From contig OX463810.1 in the NCBI GenBank assembly GCA_949825045.1, positions 36,714,201-36,778,200 on the forward strand: a stretch of DNA of 64,000 nt, in the 5' to 3' direction. Under the pieces are notes generated by a model that was not told the DNA's origin, ran no database searches, and saw only the letters and a list, made by a program, of their open reading frames with translations. Within the stretch, counting starts at the first letter, position 1; each line of letters opens with the position of its first letter. The position numbers were made by a program, and so were the translations under genes. This document shows, one piece after another, positions 43,126 to 54,235 of the stretch. This DNA comes from Argyresthia goedartella. Lineage: Eukaryota > Arthropoda > Insecta > Lepidoptera > Argyresthiidae.

Positions 43126-43718
43126 CCATATGTAGGGCCAAGGGCAAGGTAACAAAGGCGTCTGTTATTCAATCATCGAACTGGAACACCTTGCTGTGAT
43201 CGGCAACCGAAATAGGCACGGCACTTTAACTAGCAAATGCTTGCTGGAACACATTCAACTCTGTACCTACCACGTTTGCTTTCTAAATTTAACGACCAAT
43301 AAAACTCAAAACTAAAATAATAACAATACACTTTTTCAAACACATGAAGAAAAATAAAACTTAAATCAAATTTGATCAACTAAAAATTGATTATGGTTTG
43401 AGTTTGAAAAAGGCAAATTCCCTTTCAAGTGGTGATTCATGGCTGAATCTCGCACAGGAAAAGGAAACACCATTAACTCTAGCAGTGCTTCGGATATACG
43501 CCCGTCAGTGAAAATACACCAAGAAACTCTATGGGGATGTCATTTTTCAATTTTCGTATTTTTTTTAATGCCACAGTGTATAATTTAAAAATAATCTAAT
43601 CAAATGATAATATTATAAAATCTAATGAATACTGTAGCTGGAATAGTATGTCTATTGTAGGTGTATACTATATCTTTCTTCACTCACGCCACTAACTCGG
43701 CTCCGTACTATAGAAACA
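43126..43718. repeat. unassigned, then left piece of repeat E
   Basis: 43605-43712 (ATGAATACTGTAGCTGGAAT, TTCTTCACTC.CGCCACTAAC) matches the repeat continuing at 47091 beyond the DD82E element. The rest is unassigned. Confidence 0.55.
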
Positions 43719-44014
43719 GTGAATATCCTTTCCTATCGGCAAAACTCGGAACAACGATAACACCCGAATGGTGCCGATGTGTCTATGAATTACTGTATTA
43801 TTAAATTACGGGTAGGTATCAAATAAATCGCATACTTTATTTATCAATGTCAAATGTCAAATTGCCCGTTTGACGTATATTACACTGAGATGTTAAAACC
43901 ACCACGATTCTATCATATAAAGAATTCGTTAGGTAAACAAAAATATAACTAGTTACTGAGGACGTTTTATTTCAATAAAACGCACTGATAAAAACAATTC
44001 CGGTTGGGATGATC

Positions 44015-45122
44015 CACAGATCACCCCCAATAGATGCCGTATACAAGGCAAGCGTCGCGCACCACGCATTAGCTCAATAGGTATTATACGAAACAAAGCT
44101 TGAATGCGCTTCTTCAGTCGCGACCAAGCGTCAGACCTGTGCGTATTGTCAAAAATTTAACCTTAAAAAAATATTTGCCGAAAAAAACAGACATTTTAAT
44201 GCCGTTTTGTAGTGTAAAGTGGTGTGGGAAGTCTACCAAGACTTCAAACTTCCAAAAAGATGGTATAACATTCCACTGGTACGTAAAATCCTCAAAAATA
44301 ATTTTATTTTGCCAGTGAAGCAAAGTTCAAGATACAACGGTTCATAATATTCAATAATTAATAGAACTTGCACTACCCGTTGATGTCTTTTGAAAATGTC
44401 TCTTTCTCACCTGCGGTGATGAGAATTACTTGTCTTTTTTTAGCAAAATCATGCGATATCACTAGTGTTGTGTAGTGTTTCGCGCTCAAGTTTTTATCGA
44501 TCTTTTTATATAAATGATGTTGGGATTTCGCCAGGTAAATTATCTTAGTTTGAAAGTCCTAGATTAATGCGAAATAGTTGTATTCGTTTGTTTAATTAAT
44601 ACCTTTATGGCGCAGCGATTGTGGCTTTGCCTACCATGGGGTACTCAGAACTCATAATAGGTAAGATGAGAATAGCTACTAAAATGTATCTTTGTACCCT
44701 CAAAATATTACCTACACAGTTATTTTAAGTGTGTTTTTGATATAATTATGTAAATAAATTGCTGAATAAAAACATATTTTTTTTACTTTCATATAATTTA
44801 TTTTATTTTTTTAACATAACTTATTCTATTATATATAAATACACTATAATATCTGTGACTTTAATTGTGGTTCAGAAAATTGTAGGTCCTATGTCGGAAT
44901 TGATGCAATGTCACTGACTGACACCGTATGTATCGATAAGTGGCTATTTCAGTAATTTCGATGTCGCATCACTAGATCTTCGGTGCTTTCCAGCGCGACC
45001 TTGAATTAGCCAATCACACGCTCGCTTGTTTGTTCCCCGCACACCCTTCCTTCCTCCGCATTCGCTGAGTTCGGTCCAGTGCAAATGTCTCATCATGCGG
45101 TATCTATTGGGGGTGATCTGTG
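44015..45122 (+). mobile_element. P-like THAP element 3, nested in DD82E element
   Basis: 1108 bp. Inverted ends CACAGATCACCCCCAATAGA (44015) and complement ending 45122, 26 bp with one mismatch. Perfect 8-bp duplication GGATGATC at 44007-44014 and 45123-45130. The copy at 1-623 has a single GATCATCC at the same place, confirming insertion. Contains only the THAP first exon. Confidence 0.93.
44199..44278 (+). CDS. THAP first exon of P-like element 3
   Basis: ATG, 26 codons, 2 nt, then GTACGT donor. MPFCSVKWCGKS and KDGITFH: C-x4-C and the G(I/V)TFH strand of a THAP finger. Exactly the same length and phase as the exons of elements 1 and 2, though the residues differ at many positions. Confidence 0.75.
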
Positions 45123-45475
45123 GGATGATCTAATGATTCTATAAGGATTGGAACCCCAAAAGTCTAACTATAAGTCAAAACTACAATAGGATTTTGCAGA
45201 CCTTTTTTATAACAATAAATTTATGTAATTAATTAAAAATACTATGACATAACAAAAAAGACACCTCAACATAAAACAAAACAAACCAGCAGAGAAATTA
45301 ATATAAATAAATATGATTTTCTGATTGGATGAACGACTTCGATTATGACAGCGGGATAAGAGGAGGAGGAGCGGGGTGGACAGTGTGATACGAAACAATA
45401 CTTCCAACTTCCATATCACAGTCAGAATCAGAACTTTTTCTGGTGTATCATCGTCAGAGTTTTCATGAACGGTGA

Positions 45476-46764
45476 TTACAAAACTAGCCATATAATTTTC
45501 CAACTCTGGTTCGTGTTTTCGGTACTCGTTTTCGCATTTGATGGCGTGGTCACATACTTTGCCCCAACATCGGAACCAATCATATTAACCTTTTCCTGTA
45601 CCAATTGTTTCACAGTAGTCATATTCATACTGATGTTTCTTTTGGATACGTATCCCTTTATTTGAGACCATATGTTTTCAATCGGATTGAAATCAGGATG
45701 ATATGGTGGCAATCTTAGTACGCTGTGTCCATATTCGTTCATAAGTTTATCTATAGAGTATTCTACAAAGTCTTGTTTGTACTTGCAAATAATTTCATAT
45801 ATTTCAAGTTTTGTTAATGACGGATCATCGGAACGTTATGTTTGGATAGCCAATCAATCATATCTTGCTTCCTGGTATTTGAATAAGGAGGTTTTTCTAC
45901 GTACTTATTATGATATGCAGCATTATCTACTACTAGTAACGAATGTGGAGCTAAGTTTGGAATGAGTTGATTACGAAGCCATTTTTCATAGTTTTCATTG
46001 TTCATAGCGTTGTGATAGTCACCTGTTTTATCAGTAGACTGATACATTAACAATGCCCCAGGTATAAACCCCTTTCTACTACCAGCGTGCACTATTATAA
46101 GACGTTGTCCTTTAGAAATTAACTGTTTCACTCCGTTTTCTGACGAGTCAGCCCAGCTTTTACCTGCCACATGTGAGGTATGGATGTATGTTTCATCCAT
46201 ATAAACAATCTCTCTCCCTTGCAATCTGTACTTTTTTATCGCGGCTAAAAACTTTACTCTTTTTAAACGAACATCATCTTTCTCGATAAGTAATTTTTTG
46301 TTGTTTCCAACTTTTTTATACCGAAATCCCATTTTTCTAAGAATTTTTCTTAGCGTAAAGTCACATCCCTTAAAATTTATGGCTTCGGATAACTTGGACT
46401 TCAGGGCTTTAATTGTAGGTACTTGTTTGTATATCAAATGGAAATTATACACTAATCGGCGTATAACGTTGTAGTCAAATTCGTCAAGACCTAGACAAAA
46501 TAATTTATTTGGTCTACCACACTTTGCCGACTTCGCACTATTGGAGGTGGATTGATTTATGTATTCTTTTTGCAATATTTTATTTACTGTTCGTTGAGAA
46601 ATTCCACTGGCCTCTGAAACTCGTTTTTGGACTTTACAAAAGTAAGCAGTATAGTTGGTATGTTTGAATTTATCATTTTCAGTTAAGAAATATAAATAAA
46701 TATTGAAAATAACTTCGCAGGCTTGCCGATCTAAACGTTTCCCTTTTCTTAGTGCTTTCGGCAT
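45476..46764 (-). pseudogene. DD82E transposase, one frameshift
   Basis: Starts MPKALRKGKRLDRQACEVIF, HTH region (VSEASGISQRTVNKILQ), AKCGRPNKL. Catalytic: IVYMDETYIHTSH (first D), LLVVDNAAYH (second D), LPPYHPDFNPIENIWS (E). A one-base shift near 45822 (minus-strand codons around HNVPM) separates the first 316 codons from the rest. Allowing for it, about 82 residues lie between the second D and the E, the spacing I recall for the Sailor (DD82E) group. Inactive as it stands. Confidence 0.82.
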
Positions 46765-47082
46765 GTCTGTTATAAATTGTTAATGTGGATCGAATAAAAT
46801 CAATGTTTATTATTTACAAAAATGACAGACAAGAGTGAAATGTAAAGTCAAAAAAAATATATAGTTGGCCTGCATTAATACACGAGTCCATGAAGTTTAT
46901 CACAAAATCTAACATAAATATCAACAAAATATTTCTGTGGTATTAACTACTCTTTATAGATACTTCCTCTTGCAATGCGACCGTTCCCTACGTTGTCTCG
47001 ATGGGTACACTGAGTGAGAGTGAAGTAGTAAGACAAAAACGAACATTTCCGAGAAAATACGAAAGGAAAGGATTATTCACTA

Positions 47083-47840
47083 CATCGTACCTGTGTCTAA
47101 GACATGAAATTTTCTTACATCTTCGAAACTGTTGCCGCTGTTATGAACTGTAATGGAGTTTTGACTATTGAATGACTGGAATCTGCGGTCTGCGATAATC
47201 AAATACTTTTTTATAACTTTTAATGAATACTATAGCTGGAAAACGGTATTTGTCAAGGTATTCCAATAAACGTAGAAACGTTTCTCAAGCTGAACCTATT
47301 TCAACAAAAACTTCTGACAATATCAGAATTGTATATTTCCAGCAGTTGTATTTTATAAACTCAATTATGTGTTAAAAAGACATGCTAGTATTTCAATAGA
47401 ACTCGTGAACAAAATCTCCGTTTCGACAGTTCCTAAAAAGTATATATTTTGACTAGTAGTCAAATACCGTATTGTATGTCTATTGTATATGTATAGGTAT
47501 ACTATAAATTTCTTCACTTTCGCGCCATTGAACTCGGCTCTATGCAACCTGTGTCTAAGACATGAACATTTCTTACATTTTAGCGGTTGTAGCCGCTGTT
47601 ATGAACTGTAATGGAGTTTTGACTATTGTATGACTGGAATCTGCGGTCTGCCATAATCAAATATTTTTTTATAACATATAATGAATACTGTAGCTGGAAT
47701 TGTATGTCTATTGCACTTATATACTATAACTTTCTTCACTTTCGCGCCACTCAACTCGTCTCTGTGCGGCCTGTGTCTATGACATGAAATTTCCTTAGTT
47801 TTGACTGTTGTATGACTGGAATCTGCGGTCTGCGATGTTA
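47083..47840. repeat. repeat E, 2-3 tandem diverged units
   Basis: Blocks CCTGTGTCTAAGACATGAA, CCGCTGTTATGAACTGTAAT, GGAATCTGCGGTCTGC, AATGAATACT.TAGCTGG, TTCTTCACTTTCGCGCCA recur at 47091, 47550 and 47775. The left part lies before the DD82E element at 43605. Unit about 250-450 bp, variably truncated. Confidence 0.75.
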
Positions 47841-47961
47841 AAGTTTTTGTGACGTCCGTCGCTGTGTCTGGTTACCACGTCACAGAGTAGCCTAGTGCGA
47901 GGGCAGACGCAACGAAACGTATATGCCCATTTGTATGGTACGGAAGTGCATGATCACATAC

Positions 47962-48041
47962 CTTATCGTCAAAGAACCCCTGGTCGTCCGTCCTCTGCTG
48001 CCCCAGTAGCCTGTCAGTTTCAAGGTCCGTGTCAGCTTCAT
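47962..48041 (-). CDS. X11L: X11/Mint exon (TDRLLGQQRTDDQGFFDDK)
   Basis: Acceptor CTGGTCTTCAG|AT and donor AAG|GTATGT. 80 nt, phase 1 in and 0 out. Acidic stretch EADTDLETDRLLG then DDQGFFDDK, which runs straight into GWRKPK of the next exon. The following intron is about 23 kb and contains the decayed LINE, hAT, copia and DD82E elements. Confidence 0.88.
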
Positions 48042-48778
48042 CTGAAGACCAGGAACACATGAGTAAGATCATCAACTTACCATGGCGGCAAGAATTCTGG
48101 ACAAAATCAGAGAATACGCTGTAGAATTAGAGCCACTTGTACAACAAGAAATGGTATGCAGCCCAGCCCAGACAAAACATATTTAATGTGAGTTTATATC
48201 AGTGAATTATGTATTATGTTGCCTGTAGGCTAAATACATACTTAGTTATAAAAAAATATTTTGTTTGTAAATAATAATACCATATAAGGTATTCTAAGCT
48301 TGGAAGTGTTTTATAGTGTATCTCCCTATTATTTCGTAAAACTATCGTATTGCCCGTAGAAAACTAACTGTGGGAGTTTTTTTTTTAACTTCTTTGTTGT
48401 TATTGTGTATTTTTATTTAAATATAACTGCCTTAAGGCTGTTATATTTATATACCCTTTTAAAACTAAAAATAAAATAAAAATGGATTTAGAGCGAAACC
48501 TGTAGGTTAATACTCAGCTGAATACGAATTCACAGTGAAATCAGTCTTGTGATGATACCCGTTTTGAGGTCTGAATATGGTTTTTCATAATTTTGTTAAT
48601 GATTTTCCTTGTAATTAGAGTGATATCATAGTAAATTGAATTCGTGGAGGAATCCGCTCTCAACTAAAAATACCCTTACAACTAAATACGGATTCTAAGT
48701 TTTACCATAAATATGTACTTATTCACTATCATAGATCACAGGGTGATGATAAGGATAGTAAGGGAATTTGTGACGTAC
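48042..48778. other. intron, nothing resolved
   Basis: AT-rich intron; no feature seen. Confidence 0.4.
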
Positions 48779-48843
48779 CTTCATCACCGCTAGCTGGTTT
48801 TATTTCTACCGACTCATTGCTTTGCGCTGACGATGGCCTTTTT
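48779..48843 (-). CDS. X11L: X11/Mint exon (KRPSSAQSNESVEIKPASGDE)
   Basis: Acceptor TTTGTTTCAG|A and donor GAAG|GTACGT. 65 nt, one nt completing the previous codon, 21 codons, one nt carried forward. Short Ser-rich acidic linker. Identified by phase fit with both neighbours and by absence of stops in that frame only. Confidence 0.83.
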
Positions 48844-48911
48844 CTGAAACAAAGCATTTAATAAACACTAGGAACAGTTTTATTATTCACACTCGAATTA
48901 ACAAAAAATCA

Positions 48912-48953
48912 CGATTGTTATGGTAATTTTATAGTCAATTACCATAACAATCG
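48912..48953. repeat. perfect 17-bp hairpin
   Basis: CGATTGTTATGGTAATT, 8-bp loop, AATTACCATAACAATCG. Isolated stem-loop beside the MITE at 48981. Confidence 0.9.
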
Positions 48954-48980
48954 CGAAGATACCCCTCTTCGATATATATA

Positions 48981-49170
48981 TGTCACCGGAACATAATACG
49001 ATCCGCAAGTTTATAAATTTCCTAGGAAATTTATAAACTTCCTTCTAGATTATATTAGGCTAGGTTAGGTTAGGTTAGGTTATGTTTGGGTAGGTTAGTA
49101 TATTTATAAACTTGCGGAAAAAATATTAGGAAATTTATAAACTTGCGGATCGTATTATTTTCCGGTGACA
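48981..49170. mobile_element. 190-bp palindromic MITE with TTAGG-type repeats in the loop
   Basis: Arms start TGTCACCGGAACATAATACG and end with the near-perfect complement CGTATTATTTTCCGGTGACA. The inverted match runs about 43 bp. Flanked by TATATA on both sides. Between the arms are GGTTAGGTTAGGTTAGGTTA and a second TTTATAAACTTGCGG pair. Confidence 0.85.
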
Positions 49171-49231
49171 TATATACTATATATGCCGGCCACCTTCTCT
49201 GATGTTAACTCAATATTATCCTTTATTTTTT

Positions 49232-49421
49232 ATACAGGCACATATGTACATTGTTTTTGACCCCACACTAGGATACCGTGTCGTGGGCACCAGAAATAGC
49301 GACATCACACACATATAAACATCCAAGACCTGTTTTTTTCAATATTTATCCCCGGCCGGGGATTGATCCCGGGACCTCTTGCATGCTAGGCAGAACTACA
49401 ACCGCAGCGCCACAGAGATCG
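49232..49421 (-). mobile_element. SINE family A copy
   Basis: CCCACACTAGGATACCGTGT, AACATCCAAGACCTG, then a GGGATTGATCCCGGGACC box and ACCGCAGCGCCACAGAGATC head, minus orientation. Confidence 0.78.
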
Positions 49422-49506
49422 TCAATCATCAACTGTACAGTGTGTACACAATCAAGACAAAAAGGCAGCTGCAGCGTGGTGACGTTACTCCCTCAGCTAG
49501 TATATA

Positions 49507-50267
49507 CATAGTCAGGTCATAAGTTCTGTCACATGTGCAATATGAAATAATTTAGACATGTTTATTATTTATGTAAACATTTATATAGCAAAATGAACTT
49601 AATGAAACATAGATTCTTATGGTAATAAAGTTTTTTCAAAACGACCCCCGCGATTTTGAATACAGGCCTTTATTCTGCGCGGCCAGTCGTCTATCGCAGC
49701 ACGAACGAGGTCCATGTCAATATCGGCGGCTGCCTTAATCAAGGATGCCTTGTGTGACTCCAAATCAGGATGAGGCTTTGAGCAGGCCTTTTCCTCCAAG
49801 TGTTGCCATATCTTGTAATCTAAGGGACTCAAATCTGGACTGGAGGAGGGCCAGTCTTCGTGCCGGATGAAGTCGATTTCAGGATTTCTTTGAATTCGCG
49901 CCTTCACAGCTTTTATCACTGCTGGAGTCCTAACAGAGCGAGGGCGACCACTTCTTGACCTGTCATCTACACTAGAGTCTTCATTGTATCGTTTTATGGT
50001 ACGATAAACGAATCTTTTGGTTATATTCAAATTTTTCAGTAAGTCGAAAATCTGAATTGGCGCGTAACCGCAACGATGCAACGCAATAACTGCGACACGG
50101 TCTTCTTTATGTGTCCACTCCATATTTAAAAATGAGGAAAATTCTAAAAAGTACACATTTTTATTTTCATGAAAAATTCGAAATTCGAATTCAATAAACT
50201 TTTTTTGTGGCCAGCGTTCTAAATTCAAAAGTTTTTATTGTGTGACAGAACTTATGACCTGACTGTG
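49507..50267 (-). mobile_element. internally deleted maT mariner
   Basis: Ends CATAGTCAGGTCATAAG (49507) and complement ending 50267, flanked by TA on both sides (49505, 50268). Same family as 14308 with about 540 bp missing. Confidence 0.9.
49617..50228 (-). pseudogene. deleted maT transposase, still an open frame
   Basis: 203 codons open. It keeps the HTH region (AVIALHRCGYAPIQIFDLLK, FVYRTIKRYNEDSSVD, GRPRSVRTP), then jumps from RIQRNP to EIDFIRHEDWPSSSPDLSPL, keeping the third Asp and C-terminus. It has lost both the DEK and QDSAPAH catalytic motifs. The deletion is in frame. Cannot catalyse, but could bind ends. Confidence 0.85.
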
Positions 50268-50269
50268 TA

Positions 50270-51544
50270 CAGACTTTAGTGAGTGAGCTATAGGCGTTGT
50301 CGGTAGTTTGCAAAACACATTGCTCGCTGTATAACTATACATTCCAAATTAAAACACCCCCGACATAATAAATTAAATCTCAAGTCATTTATAAAAATTT
50401 GGATGGCTAGCTTTTAGGTACCTACCTATCTATATACAGTGGTTGTTGAATATTGTAACGGTGGTGGTCACTTCGAACACCTACTATGATAAATTAAAGT
50501 ATGTAAAAACAATGCATTTTATTCATTTTAGACATCGTGTTTCATAGAGACATTTGCTGCTTAAGACCTCCACAATCGTTATTTAAACAGAAAAACTGTA
50601 AGTTTTTTTTCAAAACAACCGGGTTCGATTCCCCAGCTGGGTACACTTTTTTTTCAAATGTATGAATGCAGTTTTTCTTTTTATCAAGATCGGTGACATG
50701 GTTCCTAAGAACAAATCTTCGTATGTCTTATAGTTTCAGACTTTCCCATACTGACGGATTTGAATGAGCCACCCTGTATACTATATATAATGTATATTGT
50801 AATGTTTATTTATTCTTTATAAATTATGTACTTTTATTAATTGTATAATATTTGTTTGCACAAAAAGATGTATAACTCTCTGTTCCTTGAGAAGATTTAA
50901 ACTGTGCATGTCCATTATGTAAGACGCAACAGTCCGATGCACTTGCAAACAAGGCTGCTAATCAGATGATTTTAGATCAACGATTATTTTATGTAGTTTT
51001 ATTAATTATTATGAGCCTCTTAGAATACGTTTGTAATTTTATTAAGATGGGTGCTGTCCAGTCGTGCGCGACAGTCCCCACAAAACTGGTGCCACAGAAA
51101 ACTAGCGTTATGGTACCTATTGCCATGACATAAAGCTGAGTGGCTTCCATTTGATGCTGTACATTTTTTTTTATTAAGTTCATTTGGCTTCCTACTATGT
51201 TGTGTATGTCACAATAAATTTATTTTCTTTCTTATTTCCTTGTTAACCCCTTATGTGGTAGAGACATGCAAATTGTTTTGGACTTAATTACCAAGACATA
51301 AGGTTTAAAATAAGACGGCAAATATATTGCCTCTGCTACATAAAGTTTTAAGCTGATTACTTTCGAACCACTAAACCGCTTTTAATGTAACATGGCTAAG
51401 AGCCATCACAGGGAAGCCTAATACCATTTACAGAAAACCACATTAAAATATGTCCACCAGTTTGAGCGAGTGTCACAGACAGATACACACACAGACAGAC
51501 GCTTCAAATGAATAACACCCCTCGTTTTCCTCGGGGAAAATTAC
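50270..51544. other. intron; one box B-like motif
   Basis: GGGTTCGATTCCCCAGCTGG at about 50623 resembles a tRNA T-arm and may mark another SINE. Otherwise no resolved feature. Confidence 0.4.
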
Positions 51545-51585
51545 CTGTTGTTAGTATATACAGCGTCAATAGTCTGTCCCTGCTG

Positions 51586-51641
<56 letters not shown>

Positions 51642-51695
51642 GCTCGTCGGCGGGGCGGTGCGGGGCGGGCGCGGGCGGCGGGGGGGGACACCTCG
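51545..51695 (-). CDS. X11L: X11/Mint exon with proline-rich and 18-alanine tract
   Basis: Acceptor CGTGCAG|CG and donor AACAG|GTAATT, 151 nt, phase 1 in and phase 2 out. This is the only combination that links the exon at 52374 to the one at 48843 without a stop. Codes a Pro-rich stretch (PPPPPAPAPHRPADEP), about 18 consecutive alanines from a GCC run, then QQGQTIDAVYTNN. Triplet runs of this kind are slippage-prone, so length is likely polymorphic. An upstream CTGCAG (acceptor 51703) would give a different phase and is rejected. Confidence 0.8.
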
Positions 51696-52373
51696 CTGCA
51701 CGCTGCAGGGGGGAGGGGGGGCTATGTTTACTACTAGCTTCTTTGTCGGAAACCAGACACAGGGCATTCCTCCACACCTAAGGCAGTCAACCGCCGACTG
51801 GTTCGCTTTCAGCCAGCCAGAATGAGAGTGAGCGATGTTTCAAATGTATGAAAGCGACTCGCTTGCTGTCAACCGTAGTGGAGCCATGCCCTTAACGTAG
51901 CATTTAACTCGGTGTCTTTGTTCGAACTATCACAATGTTTAGGCTGTTCAGGCCACTTCGTGTGATGCCTAAAGAGACAGAATATATAAGTCACAGCTAA
52001 CTAGCTTAATCAGCCGTTCAATGAACAGCCTAGTCATTTGAACGGCGCCATGCAGTCATTTGCTGAATGGTTTAGCTAGGCTAAATAAAGACTGGGGCGA
52101 AGTCGTGGGTCAGGGTAGGTTGAGGGATAGAGTTATTCTTCGTGTTAGGTTGAATATGCAAGAACAACAAAATCTAAGGCCTACCATTAACGTTATGTTT
52201 ATCGCAAGCTGTTACCTATTCCTCGTTCTTGTAGCACTAATTTGTTTGTTCTTTTTAGTGTTCTATCTACGCAAAAGTAAACCCACAATATTTTTTAGTT
52301 TTGAAATAAAACTTCACGAAGCTGAGATGATATATGCTCGTACTAAAGGATCTGAAGATACTATTAGACTCAC

Positions 52374-52473
52374 CTAAAGGATCTAACGAATGTAGATCAG
52401 CATCAGACAAAACGTGCGTTTCGTTGCTGGTGCCATTTTCCACTATCTCCTCCATTATCACCGACGTATGAGT
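52374..52473 (-). CDS. X11L: X11/Mint exon (THTSVIMEEIVENG)
   Basis: Acceptor TTTGTTTCAG|ACT and donor TTAG|GTGAGT. 100 nt, phase 0 in and phase 1 out; the other two frames hit stops. Acidic content (EEIVENG, SDADLHSLDPL). The phase-1 end fits only the acceptor at 51696 of the polyalanine exon, not the exon at 48843, so the polyalanine exon is required. Confidence 0.85.
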
Positions 52474-52654
52474 CTGAAACAAAACGTTTGCTTTTATGAA
52501 CAACAACAAAAACTTTGTAAATTCGACGATGTTTTGATGATATTTTAATTGTTATTAATTATGATTTTATTCATATAATCATACAGCACGAAAAAACGTC
52601 ACAATATTTTTTAAACATTAAAGCTACATCACTTTTTATTATTATTTATTTATA

Positions 52655-52735
52655 AACATAAGTACACACACATACACAAACACACACATACACAAACACA
52701 AACACACACATACACACACAAACACAAACAACCTC
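52655..52735. repeat. CA-rich microsatellite
   Basis: ACACACATACACAAACAC-type repeats, about 80 bp. Confidence 0.9.
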
Positions 52736-52893
52736 TAACCCCAAAGGCATATACCACCTGCTTGCGTTCTGTACCGCCCGTCTTTTTTTAAATAATTTTG
52801 ATAAGCTTTGATAAGATAGCTCCGACCGATCACGAATATTTGACGTAACAAAAAATCGGTCAGTGTCGGAGATGCGTGGTGGATGCGTGTTAC

Positions 52894-53009
52894 CTGTAAG
52901 CTCGTCAGCTGGTTGTTGTTGTCCGTGTCGGAGGCGTGGCCCGACGACAACCCGTCCTCGACCACTGGCAGGTGCACGCCGACTCCGCCGCGAGACAGTT
53001 CTGTTATAC
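52894..53009 (-). CDS. X11L: X11/Mint exon (ITELSRGGVGVHLPVVEDG)
   Basis: Acceptor TGTCCGCAG|GT and donor CAG|GTAACA. 116 nt, entered in phase 1 and left in phase 0, consistent with both neighbours. Codes 38 residues with an acidic, Asp/Asn-rich C-terminal part (SDTDNNNQLTSLQ). No domain recognised. Confidence 0.86.
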
Positions 53010-54009
53010 CTGCGGACAAGCACCTACTGTAGGGAACTGAAGCTATCGCTGAAGGCGTCTACCAGCGATATTCGTACACATGTAATAATCATAGATGAAC
53101 GAATTTACAAAGAAGAGCTGATCAAAACTGACATTTTGAAGGATGGTGGACGCCTCACACATATGTATTCTGATATCAGTGGAAATGTCATTCAAATGCC
53201 ATCGAAATCAAGAAAAGACACCTCGTGTGTTGTTGGTGTTGGAAATGTTGTATGTTGATATTACATCATATCATTATTTTTTGTATAACATACCTATACA
53301 ATTATATGTTACAAAATAATAACGGTCAGGTTTGTTAGGAGCTAATGTCAAAATGACCTGCAAGCTAGTCTCTAAAAAAGGTTCTTCCTTCAAACCATGT
53401 TAGGAAGAGATAGGTATTGAAATGATTACTTTTTATCAAAATTGAACCCCAGATTTTTCGAGTGTGACTGGCTAAGACATTAAAATAATATTTGGGGTAA
53501 ATCTTTTACTTCCAATTAATGTCCATCTTGTTATGGACAGCGAAGCAAAGTTTAAGGAACCTTGTTTTCCTCAAATACTTAAGGAAAACGAGCCAATAAA
53601 AGTATATCTCTGTCGAAGATCATCGAAGTGTATCCTTCAGCCAATCGAATTGAAATATGAACCCTGGTGGAAAGTTCAATGCACTATCATGTAATAAACG
53701 TTCACCTTTCATCTCCTTTCACGATTTTATCAAGGTCTCCAATAGAAGTGATAAAATTTTATTACAATGTTTGTTTTGTATTACTTTTTAGTACCTACCT
53801 AGGTGTAATTTTTTTTTATCGATAAACGCCGCTTATTTCAATATACGCGCTAATAATTGTATTTCGCTGGTACAAACCAGGAATATCCTTTTAGAATAGA
53901 TTTGCGCCATTCGAATAGAGGCACATCCATGAAGACATAGATCACGCATAACATGCACAGGTGAGCTAGCATAACCTAGTTGCCACTTGCAGAAGAATTC
54001 ATCCCTTAC
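53010..54009. other. intron, nothing resolved
   Basis: About 1 kb; a plus-strand stretch is open for 131 codons (52863-53258) but has no motif and overlaps a known exon in antisense. Confidence 0.4.
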
Positions 54010-54235
54010 CCTTGAGTTCCGACAACTCATTCTCCATGAGCATGAGCGACAGGTCGCTGTCTATGTCCGCGTGCGAGTCGCAGTCGCTCGTGTCCGGGGA
54101 CAGCGCGACGGCGGCGCGGGGCGACAGCGGAGTGAGCGGCGCCGGGCCGGCGGGCGACGCGCTGCCGCTCCAGGCGCCGCCGACGGTGAGTGCGGCCACG
54201 TTGGGCGAGTGCGCGTAGCGGTCGCGCGGCCGCTG
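54010..54235 (-). CDS. X11L: X11/Mint exon, Pro/Ser-rich then acidic helix
   Basis: Acceptor CCCCCACAG|CAG (CAG 3 nt later is an equally possible NAGNAG acceptor) and donor AAGG|GTAAGG. 226 nt, phase 0 in, phase 1 out. Codes QRPRDRYAHSPN, an Ala/Pro/Gly-rich stretch, then an acidic segment (DTSDCDSHADIDSDLSLML, MENELSELKG). Very GC-rich against AT-rich introns. The trailing G completes a Gly codon with the GT that opens the next exon. Confidence 0.87.

Larger units (their letters stand above)
43719..47080 (-). mobile_element. DD82E (Sailor-like) IS630-Tc1-mariner element with nested P-like insertion
   Basis: Ends GTGAATA(A)TCCTTTCC at 43719 and the complement ending at 47080. Net of the 1116-bp insertion at 44015 (with its TSD), it is about 2.25 kb. 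Transposase on the minus strand with one frameshift. A deleted copy is at 1-623. Flanking repeat E is split by the insertion; TA lies on the right (47081) but the left flank is unclear. Confidence 0.83.

Noticed and set aside
49062..49082. True telomere end
   Set aside because: Only about four TTAGG-type units inside a MITE loop, within an intron.
51695..51703. Use of the upstream CTGCAG acceptor for the polyalanine exon
   Set aside because: It would enter in the wrong phase from the exon at 52374; the acceptor 7 nt further on restores the frame.
51508..51825. Plus-strand polyglycine ORF
   Set aside because: Antisense shadow of the GCC run in the X11 polyalanine exon.
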